A stretch of DNA of 64,000 bases from Owenweeksia hongkongensis DSM 17368 (GCF_000236705.1 NC_016599.1:1240001-1304000); one strand, 5' to 3'; counted from the stretch's first letter, positions 46,295 to 54,644 are shown. A program made the numbers and translations. The notes: generated by a model not told the origin, from the sequence alone.

Positions 46295-46411
46295 CTAAAT
46301 CTGCTCAGCACCTACCTCGATATACTCCTGGGTAGGTAAAAATTTTTCATCTTGCCGGTAATAAACAATAGCCTTTCGTTTACCAACGGGAAGGTAACTA
46401 TACCCAGACAT
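46295..46411 (-). CDS. 38-residue small ORF, possible small protein or gene remnant
   Basis: An ATG at 46411 and a TAG at 46295-46297 enclose 38 codons reading MSGYSYLPVGKRKAIVYYRQ and on to LPTQEYIEVGAEQI. The composition looks protein-like: Tyr-rich, balanced charge, ordinary codons. A stop codon lies just upstream of the ATG. It is on the def strand, ends just before the def promoter and is divergent from the 46437 gene, 25 bases away. It could be a real small protein or the tail of a lost gene. Confidence 0.35.
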   Translation of the reverse strand: MSGYSYLPVGKRKAIVYYRQDEKFLPTQEYIEVGAEQI

Positions 46412-46436
46412 TGTGCGGAATTCGATTCAATATACT

Positions 46437-47099
46437 ATGAGAGCGTTGATTACATTAGGTTTGTTACTGCTTTGTAAGCTTTCTTTAGCAGGAATTCATA
46501 TTACATTTTCGGACTATATTATTTTTGGTGGAGATACATTAACACTGTCTAATAGGCCTTTGGACTCGTATTTTGACTTATACCCAGAGCTTATGCCCAT
46601 TCCGGAAGAACCATTCACACATGCAAACAATCAGTATACAGCCGTATTTGAAATAAAAGATTCATCACTTTACTTGACAGCTATTTATACTGACAAAACA
46701 GATACTGATAATACTAATGGCCGTAAAAATTTAATTTCCGAAGTCTTTGAAGGTCAAAAGGAAGTTCGAATGAATTGGTTTTCAACATCTCTAGTTTTCG
46801 GAACATCAAGTTTAGGAAGGTCTAAAAGAATTTATGGAAATCAGCGGAACGAAAAATTTTACCTTGCTCTAATAAACGATGGAAAAGTCTCATCCATTAA
46901 GGAATCAAAAGCGAAAAAAATTAAGCGGCTAAGACACCGGCTTTTCAAAGAGTTTTCCAAAACGCCTCAATACATTGCTTTAGAAAATACAGGGTTTGGT
47001 CCAGATAGTGACCTTAAACCAAAGGAGATTGAAAAATACCTTCAGAACAAAATATTTGATTACACATCACAAACTAAAAAAGAAAAAACTACCCGATAG
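46437..47099 (+). CDS. Exported protein of unknown function
   Basis: A 220-residue protein with a signal peptide (MRALITLGLLLLCKLSLAG). An alternative GTG at 46413 adds eight residues. The mature part is polar and AT-rich in codons, with no family recognised; a basic Lys-rich tail ends RAKKIKRLRHRLFKEF... and DYTSQTKKEKTTR. The TAG stop is supplied by the inverted repeat that starts at 47097. Confidence 0.6.
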   Translation: MRALITLGLLLLCKLSLAGIHITFSDYIIFGGDTLTLSNRPLDSYFDLYPELMPIPEEPFTHANNQYTAVFEIKDSSLYLTAIYTDKTDTDNTNGRKNLISEVFEGQKEVRMNWFSTSLVFGTSSLGRSKRIYGNQRNEKFYLALINDGKVSSIKESKAKKIKRLRHRLFKEFSKTPQYIALENTGFGPDSDLKPKEIEKYLQNKIFDYTSQTKKEKTTR

Positions 47100-47161
47100 C
47101 GCGGATTTGCAATCCGTACGCACATAACACCACTTTGCTGCACGGATTACAAATCCGCGCC
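47097..47161. repeat. REP-like inverted repeat with 19-base arms
   Basis: GCGCGGATTTGCAATCCGT (47099-47117) and ACGGATTACAAATCCGCGC (47142-47160) are inverted copies with one difference, separated by 24 bases. Each arm is itself partly palindromic (GGATTTGCAATCC). From memory, 'GCGCGGATTTGCAATCC' hairpins recur in Bacteroidota genomes, often tied to REP-associated Y1 transposases. No transposase is near. Confidence 0.6.
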
Positions 47162-47319
47162 ACCCAAGGTTAACAACTCTGACCTGAATTTGGTTAGATA
47201 AATTAAAAACCCCTTCCCCTTCATATTAAAACTCCACAATAACAACTACCCTTTCAACGTAAAACTCCCGTCTGTAAATTTACCTCCGTAATATTGCATC
47301 CATAGCACTGCGCAATTTA

Positions 47320-47853
47320 GTGCTCTGCAAAAACAATCTTGAAAATATGCTTTTCGAAAAAAGCTTAACAAAAACGGTAAAAAAAGGGACAATCCTTCAG
47401 CGGGAAGGCGATACACATCTAAAATCTTTTGCCGTGGTAAAAGGCCTGCTCCGTAGCTACATTATAGACGCTAAAGGCAAAGAACACATTTATATGTTTG
47501 GGCCCGAAGATTGGATTGTGGGCGATTTACAAGCCGCTTTTATAAAAGGCCCTACAAAGTTATTTGTAGATGCACTTGAGGATTCTGAAGTTGTAGAACT
47601 AGAACCCTCACCAGAAATTACAGACGAAATGGCGAAAAAAGGTCTCGAAAAAGCCATTCGCAGAGTGGGCACATTACAAAACCGAGTGCTTATGCTGATG
47701 AGTGCTACGGCATGGGAACGCTACCAATTTTTTCTAGATGAATACCCCGACTTGTACAACCGCGTACCTCAAAAAATGATTGCTTCTTATTTAGGCATCA
47801 CTCCCCAAGCGTTAAGCCGAATTAGAGGTGAGTGGGCAAGGTCAAAAAAATAA
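47320..47853 (+). CDS. Crp/Fnr-family transcriptional regulator (second)
   Basis: A 177-residue regulator. The cNMP-like barrel begins KTVKKGTILQREGDTHLKSFAVVKGLLRSYIID, and the winged helix ends KMIASYLGITPQALSRIRGEW. The GTG at 47320 is chosen because it gives the N-terminal helix expected ahead of LFEKSL; an ATG at 47347 is the alternative. It is followed by a dyad and then yceI and doxX, which it probably controls. Confidence 0.9.
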   Translation: MLCKNNLENMLFEKSLTKTVKKGTILQREGDTHLKSFAVVKGLLRSYIIDAKGKEHIYMFGPEDWIVGDLQAAFIKGPTKLFVDALEDSEVVELEPSPEITDEMAKKGLEKAIRRVGTLQNRVLMLMSATAWERYQFFLDEYPDLYNRVPQKMIASYLGITPQALSRIRGEWARSKK

Positions 47854-47870
47854 ACACCACTGTATTTGTT

Positions 47871-47892
47871 AACCTATGTGAATGCACAGGTT
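47871..47892. promoter_or_regulatory. Palindrome upstream of yceI, candidate Crp-family operator
   Basis: AACCTATGTG-AA-TGCACAGGTT: AACCT.TG matches its inverted copy with symmetric spacing, a typical Crp/Fnr dyad size. It lies between the Crp-family gene and yceI, 43 bases before the YceI start. Confidence 0.45.
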
Positions 47893-47934
47893 TTGATTTA
47901 GGGAGATGTTTGCATCATAATTGAAAAGAAAATT

Positions 47935-48459
47935 ATGATGAAGCACATTTTCATTTGGGCCCTTGCTCTACTTAGCACGCAAGCATCTTTTGCTCAACAA
48001 ACCGTCAACACGGCTAGCTCTACTGTAAAATTTGAAATTTCCAATTGGTCTATAAAAACTGTAGAGGGCACTTTTAGCGGTATGACTGGGATTTTTAACC
48101 TGAATACTAACGACCTGGCAAACTCTAATTTTAATGTATGCATTGATGCGGCCACTATCAACACCGAAAATGAGCAACGTGATGAGCATCTTAAAACAGA
48201 TGACTTTTTTGATGTAGAAAAATACCCAAACATTTGTTTTAAATCTACTTCGATTACAAAGTCCGATAATGGATACACAACCACCGGAACGCTCACCATG
48301 CATGGAGTTTCTAAAAAAGTAAACATCCCTTTTACATATAACAACAACACATTTACTGGTACCCTGGAAATTGACCGTACTGATTTTGGAGTTGGCTCTG
48401 ATGGCGGCTTTATGGTTGGAGAGGAAGTTTCTCTGGAGATCATTTGTGTAGTGAAGTAA
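47935..48459 (+). CDS. YceI-family periplasmic lipid-binding protein
   Basis: A 174-residue protein with a signal peptide (MKHIFIWALALLSTQASFAQ). The YceI lipocalin-like barrel shows SSTVKFEISNWSIKTVEGTFSGMTG, RDEHLKTDDFFDVEKYPNICFKSTSI and GTLTMHGVSKKVNIPF. YceI proteins bind isoprenoid lipids in a hydrophobic pocket and are stress-induced in E. coli. It is probably co-transcribed with doxX 21 bases downstream. Confidence 0.93.
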   Translation: MMKHIFIWALALLSTQASFAQQTVNTASSTVKFEISNWSIKTVEGTFSGMTGIFNLNTNDLANSNFNVCIDAATINTENEQRDEHLKTDDFFDVEKYPNICFKSTSITKSDNGYTTTGTLTMHGVSKKVNIPFTYNNNTFTGTLEIDRTDFGVGSDGGFMVGEEVSLEIICVVK

Positions 48460-48479
48460 TTATTAAAAAAAACTAAACC

Positions 48480-48866
48480 ATGAATTCAAAAACGATAAAC
48501 ATCATCACCTGGGTATTGCAAGGAATAATGACCCTAGTATTCTTGATGGCAGGCGCCATGAAAGTGTTTACACCATTCGACCAATACGTAGAAACGATGC
48601 CTTATGCCGCTAAACTTTCTGCTGGAATCATCAAACTTATTGGCACTCTGGAAATTTTGGGCGCCATCGGGATGAGCCTCCCATTTTTGATCAAGAAATG
48701 GTATTTCCTTTCACCTTTGGCAGCTCTAGGTTTGGCAGCAACTATGATCGGTGCCATTGTAACACATGCAGGAAGAAATGAGCCTTTTGTAATGCAAATT
48801 GCCTTTTTCGCTATTCTTGTAATCATTGCATTTGTACGCAATAAGCAGATTAAAGCAGCGAGATAA
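48480..48866 (+). CDS. DoxX-family membrane protein
   Basis: A 128-residue four-helix membrane protein (VLQGIMTLVFLMAGAMKVFTP, LSAGIIKLIGTLEILGAIGM, PLAALGLAATMIGAIVTHAG). DoxX-like proteins are tied to thiosulfate:quinone reductase and redox stress, but for most members no activity is shown. It follows yceI and ends in a terminator, giving a Crp-yceI-doxX group. Confidence 0.88.
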   Translation: MNSKTINIITWVLQGIMTLVFLMAGAMKVFTPFDQYVETMPYAAKLSAGIIKLIGTLEILGAIGMSLPFLIKKWYFLSPLAALGLAATMIGAIVTHAGRNEPFVMQIAFFAILVIIAFVRNKQIKAAR

Positions 48867-48899
48867 CTTCGGTTTCAAAATTCGCAAACTAATATTTAC

Positions 48900-48937
48900 A
48901 ACCTCTGTCAAAGTTTCAAGCTTCGGCAGAGGTTTTT
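48900..48937 (+). terminator. Rho-independent terminator after doxX
   Basis: AACCTCTG / CAGAGGTT arms with partial inner pairing, then TTTTTTG. Confidence 0.75.
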
Positions 48938-49070
48938 TGTTTGCCCCTTTTTATTTCTTTTCTAATATCAAATTTCTTCCGCACACCAAAAAGTATACAC
49001 CTTTCGAAAATGTGTATAACACGGTAAGCTGCATCTGCACTCATCTTTGTATCAACAAAATAAAACAGAG

Positions 49071-50024
49071 ATGAATACTACAAATCCATTTGGCAAAAAA
49101 GGCTGGACGCCTGATAGAATAAAAGACTTAAGCGGTAAAACATTTGTAATTACCGGAACTACCAGCGGTACCGGATTTGAAGCCGCACGCATTCTACTTT
49201 CTAAAAATGCCCGAGTAGTGATGCTGAACCGCAATCCTCAAAAAGCTTCTGACACCACGGCACAACTCAAAAAAATACTTGGAAATAGAATTGATGTCAT
49301 CAACATTACTATGGACTTGGGTGTGCAAGCTTCTGTAAAAAAGGCTGCTACCGAAGTGTTGGAAAAAGTAGGTCGCATTGATGCCTTAATGTGCAACGGT
49401 GCCATTGCTCAAGTGCCCAAGCAACAAATCACAAAAGATGGCTGGGAAAGCCAAATGGGGGTGAATTTTTTCGGGCATTTCACCTTGCAAGCTTTGTTAT
49501 TTCCATTGATTGAAAAATCTAACGGACGCATCGTAACCGTAGGAAGTTTAGGCTATGACATGGGCATTAAAGCCATTAAATTTGATGACTTAAATTGGGA
49601 CAAAGACTACACGCCGAACGATGCTTATAGCCAAAGTAAGCTCGCGCAAATCATGACCCTTTACGAACTGCAAGACCGATTAGCTGCCGCAGGAAAAATG
49701 GGGGTTAAAGCTTATGCCTGTCACCCAGGTTCTTCTAGGACATCGCTCATCAGCACCAGCGGAAGCTTTATGATGAAAATGATTTTTGGCCTGATGAAAC
49801 TATCTCCACTAACGCAACCAGCAGAAAATGGCGCTTATCCTGAATTGATGTGTGCTACCGAACCTGAGTTAGACCAATCTGCTTTTTACGGCCCCACCGG
49901 CCGAAGCAATTGGGTGGGTCCTGTAGGGCCGCACGAACTAAAACCTCACGCCAAGGATAAAGTGGCCGCTAACAAATTGTGGGAACTTGCGGAAAAAGAA
50001 ACAGGCGTAAGTTGGAATGTATAA
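49071..50024 (+). CDS. Short-chain dehydrogenase/reductase (protochlorophyllide reductase-like layout)
   Basis: A 317-residue SDR. The nucleotide site is TGTTSGTGFEAAR, the Ser is in VTVGSLGYD, and YSQSKLAQ carries the YxxxK pair. The long form with a C-terminal insert (NWVGPVGPHELKPHA) resembles plant-type/retinol-dehydrogenase-like SDRs. The substrate is unknown. The start at 49071 is an ATG directly before NTTNPFGKKGW. It is followed by a membrane protein and an AraC regulator that may control it. Confidence 0.92.
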   Translation: MNTTNPFGKKGWTPDRIKDLSGKTFVITGTTSGTGFEAARILLSKNARVVMLNRNPQKASDTTAQLKKILGNRIDVINITMDLGVQASVKKAATEVLEKVGRIDALMCNGAIAQVPKQQITKDGWESQMGVNFFGHFTLQALLFPLIEKSNGRIVTVGSLGYDMGIKAIKFDDLNWDKDYTPNDAYSQSKLAQIMTLYELQDRLAAAGKMGVKAYACHPGSSRTSLISTSGSFMMKMIFGLMKLSPLTQPAENGAYPELMCATEPELDQSAFYGPTGRSNWVGPVGPHELKPHAKDKVAANKLWELAEKETGVSWNV

Positions 50025-50051
50025 ATTGAGAACCTTTTAACACAGAACATC

Positions 50052-50564
50052 ATGGACATATTAAAAGCAGCCACCGATTGGGCCAAAGCCGAACTTGTTT
50101 CCACGCCATTTTTTGTGCTAGCAGGTGTGATTTTTCTAGCAGCCAGCCTTGGGTTTTGGCAAGTGGGTAAAACCGATTTAGCCAAAGCGTACATCATTCC
50201 CACCTTAGTGGCCGGCACCTTATTGGTGATTATTGGCCTCGGGCTTTTCTTTACCAATAAATCTAGAGTCACTCAATTTGAAACCGCTTACCAAGAAAAC
50301 GCGTTAACCTTTGTAGATGCAGAGTTAGAACGAGCCGAAGCCACATTGAAGGAATACAAAAACGTGGTTTTCACTGGAATTCCTATCATCATTGTCATTT
50401 GTGCTGCTGTACTTTTCTTTGTCAACGCCCCCGTTTGGCGCGCCAGCATGATTACCACTATCGCGATGCTTTCGGTGATTCTATTTATAGATGGATTGGC
50501 ACATGCGCGCATTGATGCCTACAAGCAGCAATTAGTACAGGCAAAACAAGAATTGAACACATAA
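50052..50564 (+). CDS. Four-helix membrane protein of unknown function
   Basis: A 170-residue protein. Membrane helices lie near residues 20-37, 46-68, 108-127 and 130-150, with a coiled soluble stretch (FETAYQENALTFVDAELERAEATLKEYK) between TM2 and TM3. No family recognised. It is flanked by the SDR gene (27 bases) and the AraC gene (1 base), so the three form one unit. Confidence 0.78.
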   Translation: MDILKAATDWAKAELVSTPFFVLAGVIFLAASLGFWQVGKTDLAKAYIIPTLVAGTLLVIIGLGLFFTNKSRVTQFETAYQENALTFVDAELERAEATLKEYKNVVFTGIPIIIVICAAVLFFVNAPVWRASMITTIAMLSVILFIDGLAHARIDAYKQQLVQAKQELNT

Positions 50565-50565
50565 G

Positions 50566-51477
50566 ATGCAACACTTTAAAACACTTTCGGCTTATCTCGA
50601 ATATTTGGAATTGCCTCGTCCAGAGCACCCCATGATTAGCGTATTTACCGCCATGGGCGATGGTTTTTTGCCCTGCCCAAAAGCGAGCTCGCCCCCCATT
50701 ACGAACGATTGCTACACTATCAGTTTTAAAAAGTTTGTGACAGGTGAGTTAAGCTATGGCCGTACCAAATACGATTTTACCAACGGAGCTTTGTTTTTTA
50801 TCGCGCCAAGACAAGTGTTGCAGTGGAATGATGCAGCAGTGTTTGAGCAAAAAGGCTTTTCCATCAACTTTCACGAAGATTTTTTGAAAGGAACTGAACT
50901 GGCGCATCAGATTAAAAAATATGGTTTCTTCTCCTATTCGGCCAACGAAGCCCTGCACCTTTCGCCCAAAGAAGAAAAGCAGATCGAAGCCATCGTGCAG
51001 AGTATAGACATGGAATACCAAAACAATCAAGATGAGTTTAGCAAAGACATTATTCTTTCACAGTTAAGCACGCTTTTTAAATATGCCAATCGCTTTTACG
51101 AACGTCAGTTTATCAACCGTAAGGAACTTTCAAATAATTTATTGGAGCAGTTTAACCAGAAGCTTGAAGAATATTTTGACTCAGGGAAGCTACAAGAAAA
51201 CGGCATTCCGAGCATTGAGCAAATGGCCGAAAGCTTGTCGGTTTCGCAGCGCTACCTGAGCGACACCCTAAAAAAAGAAACCGGCAAAACCAGCACTGAG
51301 CATCTGCAATTGTATTTGATAGACGAAGCCAAAAACAAACTGCTAGACCCCAACAAAAGTGTAGCCGAAGTAGCTTACGCTTTGGGCTTTGAGTACCCGC
51401 CTTATTTTTCGCGCTTATTTAAAAAGAAAGAAGGCATTAGCCCTACGGAGTATAGAGAGAAGTACAGCATGAATTAG
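50566..51477 (+). CDS. AraC-family transcriptional regulator
   Basis: A 303-residue regulator with an N-terminal cupin-like sensor region and a C-terminal double HTH: GIPSIEQMAESLSVSQRYLSDTLKKETGKT, then SVAEVAYALGFEYPPYFSRLFKKKEGISPTEYR. It starts one base after the membrane gene and probably regulates the SDR-membrane-AraC unit, which is a common local arrangement. Confidence 0.92.
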   Translation: MQHFKTLSAYLEYLELPRPEHPMISVFTAMGDGFLPCPKASSPPITNDCYTISFKKFVTGELSYGRTKYDFTNGALFFIAPRQVLQWNDAAVFEQKGFSINFHEDFLKGTELAHQIKKYGFFSYSANEALHLSPKEEKQIEAIVQSIDMEYQNNQDEFSKDIILSQLSTLFKYANRFYERQFINRKELSNNLLEQFNQKLEEYFDSGKLQENGIPSIEQMAESLSVSQRYLSDTLKKETGKTSTEHLQLYLIDEAKNKLLDPNKSVAEVAYALGFEYPPYFSRLFKKKEGISPTEYREKYSMN

Positions 51478-51512
51478 ATTTCAATGCAACTTTCCCTATT
51501 CATCACTTTTAC

Positions 51513-51537
51513 ATATCGGTAATTATAGATATATTTG
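51513..51537 (+). promoter_or_regulatory. Dyad plus -7 box TATATTTG before the ArsR-type gene
   Basis: ATATC (51513-51517) pairs with GATAT (51529-51533), overlapping TATATTTG (51530-51537), just before the ATG at 51542. It looks like an autoregulatory site. The half-site TAGATAT recurs at 51874-51880. Confidence 0.4.
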
Positions 51538-51541
51538 CATC

Positions 51542-51844
51542 ATGGAAATACGAACTGCTACTGAAATTGGGAAATGTCTTTCAAACCAAACGCGTATGCA
51601 AATATTGGAATGGTTGAAAGAGCCTGAGAAAAACTTCCCACCGCATGAAACGCTAGAGCATTTTAATGATGGAGTTTGTGTAACCTATATTCAGGAAAAG
51701 GCGGGCTTATCGCAGTCTACTATTTCTACTTATTTAACCAATATGGAAAAATGCGGCTTGCTCATTTCCACCCGTCATGGAAAATGGTCGTACCTAAAAC
51801 GGAATGAAGAGGTAATAAAGCAGTTTACGGATTTTATCAGTTAA
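51542..51844 (+). CDS. ArsR-family winged-helix regulator
   Basis: A 100-residue ArsR-fold regulator: TEIGKCLSNQTRMQILEWLKE, then VCVTYIQEKAGLSQSTISTYLTNMEKCGLLISTRHGKWSYLKRNE. There is no obvious CxC metal site in the alpha-3 region; a lone Cys in DGVCVTYI and one in EKCGLL are seen, so the ligand may be redox or a small molecule. It is followed by the CBU_0592-type and SDR genes. Confidence 0.92.
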   Translation: MEIRTATEIGKCLSNQTRMQILEWLKEPEKNFPPHETLEHFNDGVCVTYIQEKAGLSQSTISTYLTNMEKCGLLISTRHGKWSYLKRNEEVIKQFTDFIS

Positions 51845-51862
51845 AAAAATTTACCACAATAC

Positions 51863-51878
51863 ATCTACATATTTAGAT
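51863..51878. promoter_or_regulatory. Second dyad ATCTA-N6-TAGAT
   Basis: ATCTACATATTTAGAT is a nearly perfect palindrome between the ArsR gene and the 51889 gene. It shares TAGATAT with the dyad in front of the ArsR gene, suggesting two operators of the same regulator. Confidence 0.4.
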
Positions 51879-51888
51879 ATTTAATAAT

Positions 51889-52158
51889 ATGAAAGTTTTA
51901 ATCGACATACTTGGATGGACTGGATCGGGATTGATAATTTTAGCTTATGCCCTCACCTTATTAAAAAGCAGCGACTACCTTTCCTACAGCAAGTATTTAA
52001 ATTTATTGGGAGGAATATTAATCGCGATAAATTGCTACTACTATCAGGCCATTCCACCTTTTATTACCAATTTGCTATGGAGCGTGATTGCTACGCTAAC
52101 TATATATAAAACCAGAAGGGCTAAAGCAAAGTGCAGAAAATCTGAATGTTTCACATAA
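51889..52158 (+). CDS. CBU_0592-like small membrane protein
   Basis: An 89-residue protein with three membrane helices: ILGWTGSGLIILAYALTLLKSS, YLNLLGGILIAINCYYY, and FITNLLWSVIATLTIYK. This pattern fits the CBU_0592 family of small membrane proteins; the function is unknown. The C-terminal RAKAKCRKSECFT tail has two Cys. It is 10 bases from the SDR gene. Confidence 0.8.
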   Translation: MKVLIDILGWTGSGLIILAYALTLLKSSDYLSYSKYLNLLGGILIAINCYYYQAIPPFITNLLWSVIATLTIYKTRRAKAKCRKSECFT

Positions 52159-52168
52159 ATAACGCGAT

Positions 52169-52771
52169 ATGAGAATTTTAATAATTGGAGGTAAAGGCAC
52201 AATTGGAAGTGTAGTTACATCACATTTTGAAAAAACGAATGATGTACTAATTGCCGGAAGAACGAGTGGTGATGTAACGGTGGATATTGCCGACTCTAAA
52301 TCCATAAAAGCCATGTTTGAAAAAACGGGAAAGCTTGATGCCTTTATATGTATTGCGGGAGAGGCTAAGTGGGGAGATTTTGATGACTTAACAGAAGAGG
52401 ATTATTACGTGGGGCTAAAAAGCAAGTTGATGGGTCAGGTAAACCTTGTAAGAATTGGTCAAAATTATTTGACGGCAAATGGTTCTATCACCCTATCTAC
52501 GGGTATTTTGGCTGATGATCCAGTTGTAAAGACCACCAGTGCTGCCATGGTAAATGGCGCTATTCACAGTTTTGTAAAAGCTGTAAATCTGGAGATAAAA
52601 AATGGCATTCGTGTAAATGTGGTTTCATCGGGTATGGTGGAAGCGGCTTATGATAAATACAAAGACTACTTCCCTGGGCATAACCCAATCCCCATGACCA
52701 AGGTAGTGAATGCTTATGTTCGCAGTGTAAATGGAAAAGGTAAAGGTGAAATTATAAGAATTTATGATTGA
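52169..52771 (+). CDS. Short SDR-family oxidoreductase
   Basis: A 200-residue Rossmann protein. The nucleotide site is IIGGKGTIGSVV, and the catalytic-like region is TLSTGI with NGAIHSFVKAVN. The typical YxxxK Tyr is not obvious (MVNGAIHSFVK keeps only the Lys), so catalysis may be altered. Similar small SDRs are common in Bacteroidota. It is probably in one unit with the preceding ArsR and CBU_0592-type genes. Confidence 0.87.
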   Translation: MRILIIGGKGTIGSVVTSHFEKTNDVLIAGRTSGDVTVDIADSKSIKAMFEKTGKLDAFICIAGEAKWGDFDDLTEEDYYVGLKSKLMGQVNLVRIGQNYLTANGSITLSTGILADDPVVKTTSAAMVNGAIHSFVKAVNLEIKNGIRVNVVSSGMVEAAYDKYKDYFPGHNPIPMTKVVNAYVRSVNGKGKGEIIRIYD

Positions 52772-52849
52772 TACTTTTCAGCCAAGATAGACGAGCACAG
52801 AGTTTGCTCTGAAAATGAAATCCTTAAACTTCAAGAAATCAATAACCGA

Positions 52850-53698
52850 ATGATTTTAAAAAATCAAAGTTTTACTTACAAGGAAAAAGTGATTATTGAG
52901 AAAGTCGTTTTAAAACCTCCTTACCGTCACGGCCGGGTGTTTCACAACGAAGGTTGCTTTATGTACTTAAAAGGTGCTCAAGGAAAAATGATGTCTTCTG
53001 AAGACAACTACAATTTTAAAGAAGAACCCAAAGAGGCGCTGCTACTAAAATGTGATACTTACTTTTTAGATTTTGTGAAATCCGCCTCAAATGAAGAGGT
53101 TGAAATCATCGCTATTCATCTGTATCCAGATATTTTAAAAGAGTTGTATAGCACCGAGCTTCCCGCTATTATTCAACAAAGTGTGAAGCATCCTCAAACA
53201 AAAAAACTGGCTGACGACACTACAATAACCAGGTTTATAGAGTCACTCGACTTTTATTTTGACAATCCAAATTTGGTGAATGACGACCTCCTTGAATTAA
53301 AAGTTCGCGAATTGATTTTACTATTGGTACAAACCAAAAATGCAAACTCGGTATTAGAGCTCATCCAGGGCTTGTATGATTATAGAAACATTGATCTCAA
53401 AAAAATTGTAAACCTGCATCAGTATAATAACCTCAGCATTGAAGAGCTGGCTGCGCTAGCTAGTGTAAGTGTATCTTCTTTTAAACGTGCATTTAAGAAA
53501 GAGTTTAATGATACGCCTGCACACTATTTCAACGTACAGAAAATTAAAAAAGCCAAAGAGCTTTTATCACTTACCGATATGGCTATTAGTCAAATAGCTT
53601 ATGAAATCGGTTTTAACGACCCGCTTTATTTTACGCGCCTGTTTAAAAAAAGTGAAACCCTTACCCCATCAGAATATCGAAGCAAGAATCACGCCTAG
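52850..53698 (+). CDS. AraC-family transcriptional regulator (second)
   Basis: A 282-residue regulator with a sensor-like N-terminus and a double HTH C-terminus: NLSIEELAALASVSVSSFKRAFKKEFNDTPAHYFNVQKI, then AISQIAYEIGFNDPLYFTRLFKKSETLTPSEYRSK. It sits between an SDR gene upstream and the carboxymuconolactone-type gene downstream; the latter 89 bases away is a likely target. Confidence 0.92.
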   Translation: MILKNQSFTYKEKVIIEKVVLKPPYRHGRVFHNEGCFMYLKGAQGKMMSSEDNYNFKEEPKEALLLKCDTYFLDFVKSASNEEVEIIAIHLYPDILKELYSTELPAIIQQSVKHPQTKKLADDTTITRFIESLDFYFDNPNLVNDDLLELKVRELILLLVQTKNANSVLELIQGLYDYRNIDLKKIVNLHQYNNLSIEELAALASVSVSSFKRAFKKEFNDTPAHYFNVQKIKKAKELLSLTDMAISQIAYEIGFNDPLYFTRLFKKSETLTPSEYRSKNHA

Positions 53699-53787
53699 CC
53701 CCTCCATATACTTGAACTTTTTGTCCATATTCTAGCAGATTAGTTGGCGGAAATTTGTCCTCAGATAATTAATAACAAAGAATAACA

Positions 53788-54351
53788 ATGGACAATTTCA
53801 AAATTCATTCAATAGAATCAGCTCCGGAAAAGAGCAAAGCCCAATTAGTAGAATCGCAAAAAGCATTTGGCATGCTTCCAAATTTGCATGCTGTAATGGC
53901 AGAGTCGCCAGCGGCTCTGGAAGCCTATAAAACCCTTCATAGATTGTTTTCTGAAGAAACGGCTTTTAATGCAGAAGAGCTTACCGTTGTCTGGCAAACT
54001 ATAAACGTAGAAAATGGCTGCCACTATTGCGTACCGGCACACACGGGTATTGCTCATTCTATGAAAGTTGACCCAGCAATTACAGAGGCTTTACGCGATG
54101 AAAAACCTTTGGCTAATGACGAACTAGAAGCATTGCGCACCGCAACACTTAAAGTAATTCGAAACCGTGGTATCCTCAGCGAAAACGATTTAGAAGCATT
54201 TTATAATGCAGGTTATACTAAGCAGCAATTGCTTGAAATTTTCTTGGGCTATTCGCAAAAGATTTTGAGCAACTACACCAACCACGTGGCTAACACGCCA
54301 GTAGATGCTCCTTTTAAAAGCTTTGCTTGGGAAAAAGAAACTGTAGCGTAA
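53788..54351 (+). CDS. AhpD/carboxymuconolactone decarboxylase-like protein
   Basis: A 187-residue all-helical CMD/AhpD-fold protein with ENGCHYCVPAHTGIAHS, the CxxC...H site of AhpD-type disulfide reductases. AhpD-like proteins move electrons to peroxiredoxins and respond to peroxide or electrophile stress. The gene follows an AraC regulator and ends with a hairpin terminator. Confidence 0.9.
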   Translation: MDNFKIHSIESAPEKSKAQLVESQKAFGMLPNLHAVMAESPAALEAYKTLHRLFSEETAFNAEELTVVWQTINVENGCHYCVPAHTGIAHSMKVDPAITEALRDEKPLANDELEALRTATLKVIRNRGILSENDLEAFYNAGYTKQQLLEIFLGYSQKILSNYTNHVANTPVDAPFKSFAWEKETVA

Positions 54352-54401
54352 ATTGTAGAGAAGTCTACTAAAACACCACACAGGTTTGGGGAATATAAAT
54401 T

Positions 54402-54436
54402 GCGCCATCATTCTAAAGAGTGATGGCGCTACTTTT
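54402..54436 (+). terminator. Rho-independent terminator
   Basis: GCGCCATCA / TGATGGCGC perfect 9-base arms with a 10-base loop, then CTACTTTTTAG. Confidence 0.8.
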
Positions 54437-54644
54437 TAGGTTACACCCTCACTATATCCGAGCATCTCAATTGGGCAAATCAATTTAATATCTGTCAAAA
54501 TAATTTTCCCACGTCTTGCATAAATTTGCAAATTAGGCGATTCATTGAAGAGCTTTTACATTTCAGTGGATATTAAAGATCAAGTCCAAAATCACTTCTT
54601 TTAAAATTCCTGCCTTTTTGTAATTGACTATAAAAAGTTTAAAA

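Noticed and set aside
48826-49074. Plus-strand ORF after doxX
   Set aside because: It overlaps the doxX end and a terminator hairpin, and its composition is not protein-like.
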